A model generated the notes under the pieces. The model ran no database searches. It was given only the letters and a program-made list of their open reading frames with translations, and had not been told where the DNA came from. Positions 55,867 to 64,000 of a DNA stretch of 64,000 nt are shown in pieces. Position numbers and translations under genes: made by a program. The stretch comes from Gordonia soli NBRC 108243 (GTDB taxonomy: Bacteria; Actinomycetota; Actinomycetes; Mycobacteriales; Mycobacteriaceae), in contig NZ_BANX01000030.1 in the NCBI RefSeq assembly GCF_000334455.1, forward strand, positions 1-64,000. Reading direction: 5' to 3'. The first letter of the stretch is position 1, and every line of letters begins with the position of its first letter.

Positions 55867-56229
55867 TCAGTGCTCGGCGGGTGGCGGTGTGCCGTCACCG
55901 GCGCTGTCCCGCCCTGCTCGGTTCTCGATCCCTGTCTGGCTGTCGGGCCCTGCCTGGCTGTCGGGCCCTGCCTGGCTGTCGAGCGCCGCCTGGCGGGCCC
56001 GGATCTCCCGCTCAGCGGCACCGACCATCCGTCGGGACACGGTACCGATAGCGGCGATGATCGCCACCACCGCGAGGAGGGCGGCCACCAGTCCCGCGGT
56101 CGCCGACCACTGGGCGATCCCGACGATGATCGGGATCGAGATGATCAGCACCAGCACCCCGGCGCCGAGTGAGAAGAACACCAGTCGCAGGAAGGAGAAC
56201 GACGTGCCGTCGTCCTTCGGGCCGGTCAT
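55867..56229 (-). CDS. Small membrane protein in the his operon
   Basis: 120 aa with two membrane helices (about 13-38 and 44-63) and a cytoplasmic charged helix ([20 protein letters not shown]). The tail contains a tandem DSQAGP repeat ([17 protein letters not shown]) encoded by an 18-bp DNA repeat near 55930-55985, then a Pro-rich end. The ATG overlaps the hisH stop (ATGA). No family name is recognised. A coupled membrane protein inside a his operon is unusual outside this group. Confidence 0.82.
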   Translation of the reverse strand: MTGPKDDGTSFSFLRLVFFSLGAGVLVLIISIPIIVGIAQWSATAGLVAALLAVVAIIAAIGTVSRRMVGAAEREIRARQAALDSQAGPDSQAGPDSQTGIENRAGRDSAGDGTPPPAEH

Positions 56230-56867
56230 GTGAGGCTCCGAACCCAGTTCCGCAGGAGGTGCGCCCCAGCGTCGCCAGACTTCTCCGGATGGAACTGGGT
56301 CGCCGCGAGTACGCCGTTCTCGACAGCGGCCAGGAATCGGCCGCCATGTTGCGCCCACGTCAGCTTCGGTGCGGCGAAGGGGGATCCGTCGGTGTCCAGC
56401 TGCCAGGCCTGGGCCGCGTACGAGTGGACGAAGTAGAACCGGGTGTCGGCGTCCAATCCGTCGAACAGGACCGAGTCGCCCGGTGCCTCCACGGTGTTCC
56501 ATCCCATGTGCGGCAGGACCGGAGCCGGCAGCGCGGTGACCGTGCCCGGCCATTCGCCACAACCTTGCGCCTCGACGCCGAATTCGACACCGCGCTCGAA
56601 CAGGATCTGCATGCCGACGCAGATACCGAGGACCGGCCGCCCCCCGGCGAGCCGGCGGTCGATGATCCAATCACCGTGCACGGCACGCAGGCCCTCGGCG
56701 CACGCGGCGAACGCGCCGACGCCGGGTACCACGAGTCCGTCCGCGGCCAGTGCCTCGTCGCGGTCGGAGGTGACGACGACGTCGGCGCCGGTGCGCTCGA
56801 GGGCACGCTGGGCCGATCGCAGGTTGCCGGATCCGTAGTCGAGGATCGCCACCGAGGTCGCACTCAT
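56226..56867 (-). CDS. hisH: Imidazole glycerol phosphate synthase subunit HisH
   Basis: 213 aa, class I glutamine amidotransferase. The nucleophile Cys is in [16 protein letters not shown], the oxyanion part in [10 protein letters not shown], and the His/Glu pair in [12 protein letters not shown]. It supplies ammonia to HisF. hisH and hisF are separated by the small membrane gene, priA and impA, the usual mycobacterial order plus one gene. Confidence 0.97.
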   Translation of the reverse strand: MSATSVAILDYGSGNLRSAQRALERTGADVVVTSDRDEALAADGLVVPGVGAFAACAEGLRAVHGDWIIDRRLAGGRPVLGICVGMQILFERGVEFGVEAQGCGEWPGTVTALPAPVLPHMGWNTVEAPGDSVLFDGLDADTRFYFVHSYAAQAWQLDTDGSPFAAPKLTWAQHGGRFLAAVENGVLAATQFHPEKSGDAGAHLLRNWVRSLT

Positions 56868-56898
56868 CGGCGACCGCCACGGACGTCGCGGTACGCCC

Positions 56899-57540
56899 TC
56901 ACAGCGCGCCCTTGGTCGACGGCACGCCGCTCACCCGCGGGTCCGATTCGGTGGCGGCGCGCAGGGCGCGGGCCACCGCCTTGAACTCGGCTTCGGTGAT
57001 GTGGTGCTGGTCGCGGCCGTAGAGCACCCGGACGTGCAGCGCGATCCGCGCGTTGAGGGCGACCGACTCGAAGACGTGCTTGTTGATGACGGTCGAGTAC
57101 GGCACCCCCGGATACCCGCCGATCACCGCGGTGAGGAGGTGGTCGGGCTCGCCGGTGTGCACGAAATATGGGCGCCCGGAGACGTCGACGACCGCGTGAG
57201 CGAGCGTCTCGTCCATCGGGATCCATGCGTCACCGAACCGGCGGATGCCCTTCTTGTCGCCCAGCGCCTGGCCGATCGCCTGGCCGAGCACGATCGAGGT
57301 GTCCTCGACGGTGTGGTGGGCCTCGATCTCGATGTCGCCCTTGGCGTGCACGGTCAGGTCGAAGCTGCCGTGCGCCCCGAAGGCCGTGAGCATGTGATCG
57401 AAGAACGGGATGCCGGTGTCGATGTCGGTGACGCCGGTGCCGTCCAGGTTCAGTTCGACCGTGACCGACGATTCGCGGGTGGTGCGTTCCACGCGGGCGG
57501 CGCGTGGTGCGGCGGTACCGGCCTGCTGCTCGGTGCTCAC
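56899..57540 (-). CDS. hisB: Imidazoleglycerol-phosphate dehydratase
   Basis: 213 aa, GTG start 1 nt after the hisC stop. Duplicated HisB fold with the Mn-binding motifs [16 protein letters not shown] and (second half) [16 protein letters not shown], plus [13 protein letters not shown]. It is monofunctional (no phosphatase domain), so histidinol-phosphate must be hydrolysed by another enzyme such as ImpA. Confidence 0.97.
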   Translation of the reverse strand: MSTEQQAGTAAPRAARVERTTRESSVTVELNLDGTGVTDIDTGIPFFDHMLTAFGAHGSFDLTVHAKGDIEIEAHHTVEDTSIVLGQAIGQALGDKKGIRRFGDAWIPMDETLAHAVVDVSGRPYFVHTGEPDHLLTAVIGGYPGVPYSTVINKHVFESVALNARIALHVRVLYGRDQHHITEAEFKAVARALRAATESDPRVSGVPSTKGAL

Positions 57541-57541
57541 G

Positions 57542-60012
<2,471 letters not shown>

Positions 60013-60171
60013 GGGTTCTCCTGGTCGGATCATGGGACCCGTCCAGGATATGTGGTGACGCCATCGGGTTTCACATCCGCCACTGCGCCCCCGCTTTCCG
60101 GCGCGTTTGTGGGGTGCTGTCCGGCCGGTGATCAGCCCACGCGCGTACGGTGCGGCCACCGTGCACGCGAC

Positions 60172-60240
60172 CACAATCTGCCGTCCAGCGGGTCACCGCG
60201 TGGATATTGCTCGCGGCGGACGGCTGAGTGGCAGATTGTG
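60172..60240. repeat. Long-range inverted repeat between nadC and hisD
   Basis: CACAATCTGCC (60172-60182) and GGCAGATTGTG (60230-60240) are perfect 11-bp arms, with GTCC/GGAC extending inward around a GC-rich core. GACGGCTGAG appears here and again about 33 bp further on. It could be a small dispersed intergenic element or a terminator for nadC. The rest of 60013-60295 shows no gene. Confidence 0.6.
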
Positions 60241-60295
60241 ACCGGCCAGACGGCTGAGCCCGGTCTGATCCTGCCGACCTCGGCGCGACAAGCAC

Positions 60296-61207
60296 TCAGG
60301 GCGCCGGGATGTCCAACCCGAGGTCGAGGACGGTGACCGAATGGGTGAGGGCGCCGACCGCCAGGTAGTCCACACCGGTGCGCGCGTAGTCGCCGGCGAC
60401 GTCGATCGTGAGGCCGCCCGAGCTCTCCAGACGGGTGGTCGGCGAGTGTGCGTCGCGTCGTTGGACGGCCATCTGGGTCTCCCAGAGCGCGAAATTGTCC
60501 AGCAGGACCAACTCCGGCGACAGCGCCAGCACCTCGTCGAGCTGCGCCAGTGAGTCCACCTCGACCTCGACCGGGAGGTCGGGAGCGGCCGCCCGCACCG
60601 CTCCGAGGGCGGCCGTCACCGAGCCGGCCGCCGCGACGTGGTTGTCCTTGATCAGCGCGGCGTCGCCGAGACCCATCCGATGGTTGACTCCGCCGCCCGC
60701 ACGGACCGCGTACTTCTGCAGACGTCGGAGACCCGGCAGGGTCTTGCGTGAATCGCGGATGGCCGTCGACGTGCCCTGCACCTCGGCCACCCACTCCGCG
60801 GTGGTGGTCGCGATCCCCGACAGATGGCACAGCAGGTTCAGGGCGGTCCGTTCGGCGGTGAGCAGTCGGGCGGTCGGCGCAACGACGCGCAGCACCACCG
60901 AGCCCGGCTCGAGCCGGTCACCGTCCGACAGTGCCGCGACGACCTCGTAGGAATCCGCGCCGATCACCTCGTCGAACACCGCACGTGCAACCGGCAGGCC
61001 GGCGAGCACACCGTGGGCGCGACTCACGATGGCCGCCTCGGTGGTCGCTTCGGGCGGCACCGTCGCCGCACTGGTCACGTCGGGCCCGTAGCGCAGGTCC
61101 TCCTCCAGCGCGGTGCGGATCAGCGTGCGGACCTCGTCGTCGACCAGCGTCTGTTCGGTCACCGAGCCGAGAGACGCCGAGTAGTCGCGGGTCGTGGTGT
61201 CATTCAC
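60296..61207 (-). CDS. nadC: Nicotinate-nucleotide pyrophosphorylase (quinolinate phosphoribosyltransferase)
   Basis: 303 aa. The N-terminal open-faced domain is followed by a beta/alpha barrel: [66 protein letters not shown] (PRPP/quinolinate contacts) and [15 protein letters not shown]. It makes NaMN, CO2 and PPi from quinolinate and PRPP. The ATG overlaps the nadA end by 8 nt, leaving no place for nadB. Confidence 0.97.
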   Translation of the reverse strand: MNDTTTRDYSASLGSVTEQTLVDDEVRTLIRTALEEDLRYGPDVTSAATVPPEATTEAAIVSRAHGVLAGLPVARAVFDEVIGADSYEVVAALSDGDRLEPGSVVLRVVAPTARLLTAERTALNLLCHLSGIATTTAEWVAEVQGTSTAIRDSRKTLPGLRRLQKYAVRAGGGVNHRMGLGDAALIKDNHVAAAGSVTAALGAVRAAAPDLPVEVEVDSLAQLDEVLALSPELVLLDNFALWETQMAVQRRDAHSPTTRLESSGGLTIDVAGDYARTGVDYLAVGALTHSVTVLDLGLDIPAP

Positions 61208-62249
61208 CGGAGCCGGGGTTTCCGATCGCGATCATGCGCTGCACCGACAGTCGCGCACGCTCGGCGACATCGGGGGCGACGTGTACCTCGTCCCGTCCTT
61301 CGCGGAGGCAGCGCAGCAACGCGGCCGGGGTGATCATCTTCATGTACGGGCACGATGCGCGGTCGTTGACGGCCTGGAAGTCGACACCCGGCGCGGCTTT
61401 GCGCAACTGGTGCAACATCCCCACCTCGGTGGCCACCAGGACCTGCTTGGCGCCGGTCTCACGGGCGGCGTCCAGCATCCCGCCGGTGGAGAGGATCTTG
61501 ACCTTCTCCTCGGGCACGAAACCCTCGCCGGCCAGGTACAGCGCCGACGTCGCGCAGCCGCATTCCGGGTGGATGAACAGATCGGCGTCCGGGTGTGAGT
61601 TCGCCTGGGCGGTCAGCTCGTCGCCGTTGATCCCGGCGTGCACGTGGCACTCGCCCGCCCAGATGTGGATGTTGTCCCGGCCGGTCTCGCGCTTGACGTG
61701 TGCGCCGAGGAACTGGTCCGGGAGGAAAAGGACGTCCTTGTCGGGGTCGATGGACGCGACCACGTCCACCGCGTTCGACGACGTGCAGCAGATGTCGGTG
61801 AGGCCCTTCACCTCGGCCGTGGTGTTCACATAGGACACCACCACGGCGTCGGGGAACTCGGCCTTCCAGGCCCGCAGCTCGTCGGCGGTGATGGAGTCGG
61901 CGAGGGAGCAGCCGGCCCGCTCGTCGGGGATGAGCACGGTCTTGTCCGGACTCAGGATCTTCGCGGTCTCGGCCATGAAGTGCACGCCGCAGAAGATGAT
62001 CTCGTCGGTCTCGGCCTCCGCGGCGATCCGCGAGAGCGCCAGCGAGTCACCGACGTGGTCGGCGACGTCTTGGATGGCCGGGAGCTGGTAGTTGTGCGCG
62101 AGCAGGGTCGCGTTGCGAGCTCGGGCGAGCCTGCGGACCTCTGCGGCCCACTCCTCGGTCGGTTCGACGCCGGTGTATCCACCAGGTGCGTCGTACCACT
62201 CGACATCCACCTGTCCGAGGCCCACGGGCCGGTCGCTGGTGATGCTCAT
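61200..62249 (-). CDS. nadA: Quinolinate synthase
   Basis: 349 aa from the ATG at 62249 (GGAGGAG upstream). It has the three-fold NadA fold with [4Fe-4S] cysteines in [19 protein letters not shown] and RASCPYMKM; a further Cys motif [11 protein letters not shown] is also present. It condenses iminoaspartate with dihydroxyacetone phosphate. In most relatives nadB (the iminoaspartate supplier) follows, but here nadC does. The divergent NrtR-like regulator and palindrome upstream point to NAD-dependent repression. Confidence 0.96.
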   Translation of the reverse strand: MSITSDRPVGLGQVDVEWYDAPGGYTGVEPTEEWAAEVRRLARARNATLLAHNYQLPAIQDVADHVGDSLALSRIAAEAETDEIIFCGVHFMAETAKILSPDKTVLIPDERAGCSLADSITADELRAWKAEFPDAVVVSYVNTTAEVKGLTDICCTSSNAVDVVASIDPDKDVLFLPDQFLGAHVKRETGRDNIHIWAGECHVHAGINGDELTAQANSHPDADLFIHPECGCATSALYLAGEGFVPEEKVKILSTGGMLDAARETGAKQVLVATEVGMLHQLRKAAPGVDFQAVNDRASCPYMKMITPAALLRCLREGRDEVHVAPDVAERARLSVQRMIAIGNPGSGE

Positions 62250-62298
62250 CTGCCACTCCTCCAGTCGTGACGTGCGACAGGGCTGGGCCGCACGGCAG

Positions 62299-62321
62299 GT
62301 TTTCGACTGATGATCGAAAAC
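62299..62321. promoter_or_regulatory. Candidate NrtR operator between nadA and its regulator
   Basis: GTTTTCGA (62299-62306), 7-bp spacer CTGATGA, TCGAAAAC (62314-62321): perfect 8-bp arms. It lies 50 bp before nadA and 96 bp before the divergent Nudix-HTH gene, the expected place for an NrtR-type site. Confidence 0.72.
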
Positions 62322-62417
62322 ACTGTCATCGTAACACCGGTCACGTTCTGCCCATTCCCGCCGGGACACGCCGCGCGCCGGACGGCCGCGCAGGGTGAGC
62401 GCCATACAATCGACGCC

Positions 62418-63152
62418 ATGTCCGTGCCGCGGCCCGATTCCGCCCCCTCGGTCCGCCCGGCCCCCGACGATCCGTCCGACCTCCGCGTCGAGGTCCTGAC
62501 CGCGGTCTTCCAGGTACGCGCCGTCGCCGACCACGACGATCCGGTGCTCTGCGTATTGCTGCGGGGTCCGGGCGACCGGGCCCCCTGGACACTTCCCGGT
62601 GGCGACGTCGGCGCAACGGAGACGCTCTCGGCGAGCGCCCGACGCCTACTCGACGAACAACTGGACGTCCGGTCGGTGACCCACATCGAGCAACTCTCGG
62701 TGTTCTCCGACCCCACACGCGTGCCGGGCGCACGGACCATCGCCTCGACCTATCTGGCGCTCATCCCGACCGAGGCGTCGCCCCACCTCCCGGATACGGC
62801 ACGGTGGCATCCGGTGGACGATCTACCCGAACTGGCTTTCGACCACCACACCATCGTCGAGGCGGCGCGGCATCGGCTGGCCGCGAAACTCTCGTACACC
62901 AACATCGCGTTCGCCCTGGCGCCGGCACGCTTCCCGATGTCGGAGCTTTCCGAGATCTACTGCGCCGCACTGGGTTATCCGGTGGACACCACCAATCTGT
63001 TGCGCATCCTGAGTCGGCGAGCGGTCATCGTGTCGACCGGGACCGTGGGCAAGACCGGGCGGACAGGAGGGCGACCACCGGCCCTCTACCGCTTCGCCGA
63101 CACCGAGTTGCGCGTCACCGACGAGTTCGCCACGTTGCGCCCACCGCTCTGA
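62418..63152 (+). CDS. nrtR: NrtR-like Nudix-HTH transcriptional regulator of NAD synthesis
   Basis: 244 aa from the ATG at 62418. Residues about 20-160 form a Nudix fold, but the Nudix box is degenerate ([20 protein letters not shown] instead of G-x5-E-x7-REuxEExGu), so it is probably a ligand sensor and not a hydrolase. Residues about 165-240 are a winged helix ([37 protein letters not shown]) as in NrtR repressors that sense NAD metabolites. It is divergent from nadA-nadC with a palindrome in between. It is equivalent in position to Rv1593c. Confidence 0.87.
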   Translation: MSVPRPDSAPSVRPAPDDPSDLRVEVLTAVFQVRAVADHDDPVLCVLLRGPGDRAPWTLPGGDVGATETLSASARRLLDEQLDVRSVTHIEQLSVFSDPTRVPGARTIASTYLALIPTEASPHLPDTARWHPVDDLPELAFDHHTIVEAARHRLAAKLSYTNIAFALAPARFPMSELSEIYCAALGYPVDTTNLLRILSRRAVIVSTGTVGKTGRTGGRPPALYRFADTELRVTDEFATLRPPL

Positions 63153-63197
63153 GTCGGACCGCGGCAGCAATCGCCGATCCAGCGCCGGGCCGCAAAG

Positions 63198-63213
63198 GCA
63201 CGGCGAGCCGTGC
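63198..63213. terminator. Terminator hairpin between convergent genes
   Basis: GCACGG-CGAG-CCGTGC, 6-bp stem with a tetraloop followed by TCCCCC, between the nrtR-like gene and the membrane-protein gene. Confidence 0.5.
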
Positions 63214-63271
63214 TCCCCCGCCCACTCCGCAGCGGATGTCAGGTCACCTACGACGATGGCAACCGGCAGGC

Positions 63272-63982
63272 TCAGCCCGTCGCGACCACGGGTGCGCCGG
63301 GCGGCGATGGTGGCGGTGTCCGCCGGAGATCGCCGACACCGAGGTCGGCATCACGGGACAGCAGGGCCAGCAGCAGATAGGTCAAGGCCACCGCGATCGG
63401 CGCTCCGACGAGGATCACCCACGGCTGGGCGGCACCGTCGCGGATGGCGCCCTCGAGCCAAAGGTCCGGCGTCACCGAGAACCGGGCACCGACCGGCAGG
63501 GTCCGCGGGTCGTCGAAGCGCCAGTCGGCGACCAGTGTCCCGATCCACGCGGCGAGACCGGACCCGAGGATCGAGGCCACCGCGAGGACGCCGAATCCGA
63601 GCGGTCCACGCCGGTTCCGGGCGACGAACCAGGCGAGCAATGTCACGAGGACGCCGAAGGCGAACTGCAGGATGAGGAAGACCGCGACGCCGCCGAACTC
63701 CTCACCCGCCTGGTCACCGGGGATGATGGCCGCGTCCGCCGAGACGACGCGTCCCGACATCGTCGGGGTGACCCAGGCCCACACGAGTCCGAGCACCACG
63801 GATGCCAGGAGTGTGACGCCGACGATCGCGGCGAGCGACCGACCCCGATGTGTGTCCGTCGCAATCGACGGACCCGCCGGGGTCCCGGCACCCGCGAACC
63901 CGGCGTCGGCGAAACCGGGATGCGGTTCGGCCGACGGGCCCGTCGTGGTCGGGTCGCGCTGTTCGTCTCCGCCCGAGCTCAC
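63272..63982 (-). CDS. DUF2567-type membrane protein (Rv1591-like)
   Basis: 236 aa. The N-terminal roughly 45 residues are disordered; four membrane helices lie at about 50-72, 100-120, 130-150 and 195-215, with an extracytoplasmic loop (DWRFDDPRTLPVGARF). This layout and the position next to the nrtR/nadA genes match Rv1591 of M. tuberculosis (DUF2567). Function is unknown. The start at 63982 is close to the window edge, so its upstream region is not visible. Confidence 0.8.
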   Translation of the reverse strand: MSSGGDEQRDPTTTGPSAEPHPGFADAGFAGAGTPAGPSIATDTHRGRSLAAIVGVTLLASVVLGLVWAWVTPTMSGRVVSADAAIIPGDQAGEEFGGVAVFLILQFAFGVLVTLLAWFVARNRRGPLGFGVLAVASILGSGLAAWIGTLVADWRFDDPRTLPVGARFSVTPDLWLEGAIRDGAAQPWVILVGAPIAVALTYLLLALLSRDADLGVGDLRRTPPPSPPGAPVVATG

Positions 63983-64000
63983 CGACGACCCAGCTCGGTC

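Overview
The window is high-GC actinobacterial chromosome, most likely from the order Mycobacteriales and close to Gordonia. The main clues are the block nadA/nadC, hisDCB-H-priA-impA-F-I, trpE-(membrane protein)-C-B-A, lgt and pyk, laid out much as around M. tuberculosis Rv1591-Rv1618, together with MmpL, a Lgt with a long acidic tail and many GTG starts. Genus-level placement is inference. There are no rRNA genes, CRISPR arrays or insertion sequences.

Positions 1-4735 are the right end of an integrated phage-like element. All its visible genes are on the minus strand: a probable major capsid protein, two small proteins coupled to it, an uncharacterised 284-aa protein, a small probable DNA-binding protein and a Cys-rich protein. 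The element ends at a tRNA 3'-end fragment (about 4685-4735) followed by a terminator, as expected for integration into a tRNA gene. No portal, terminase or tail gene lies between capsid and att end, so it looks like a phage satellite or reduced prophage; its integrase would lie to the left. Between its genes is a 223-bp array of seven consecutive hairpins (2208-2430), three of which carry the same GACARGTCGA loop. This is the most unexplained structure in the window.

Positions 5021-18700 are ordinary chromosome: amino-acid permease, secreted protein, CYTH-CHAD protein, MFS and OPT transporters, a DMT-like membrane protein, YchJ-type protein, dodecin, and a TetR regulator followed by a Tat-exported cholesterol oxidase with a palindrome inside its promoter.

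Positions 18700-31700 look like a general-stress island. It holds a SigF/SigB-type sigma factor, a STAS anti-sigma antagonist, two RsbW/UsfX-like anti-sigma proteins, an HspR-like MerR protein, Dps, an SDR, a zinc alcohol dehydrogenase, an SRPBCC protein, an FAD/Rieske oxidoreductase and a flavodoxin-like protein. Five GTTT-N15/16-GGGTA promoters and two GGGCA variants sit in the correct orientation in front of these genes, including the sigma factor and both anti-sigma genes. In several the -10 box lies exactly 9 nt before the ATG, implying nearly leaderless mRNAs. Two adjacent genes of the island each contain a single-base frameshift.

Positions 31696-38684 hold an acyl-CoA ligase, a BacA-type ABC transporter, a small membrane protein, TesB and pyruvate kinase. 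Positions 38856-62249 are a long minus-strand run of amino-acid and NAD biosynthesis: nadA-nadC (no nadB between), hisD-C-B-H-(small membrane protein)-priA-impA-F-I, a tautomerase, trpE-(membrane protein)-C-B-A, lgt, gltB-gltD. No trpF is present; PriA is expected to supply that step. The start of hisF is triplicated as a 74-bp tandem repeat that creates two short, serially coupled upstream ORFs. A divergent NrtR-like regulator with a degenerate Nudix box faces nadA across a perfect 8-7-8 palindrome.
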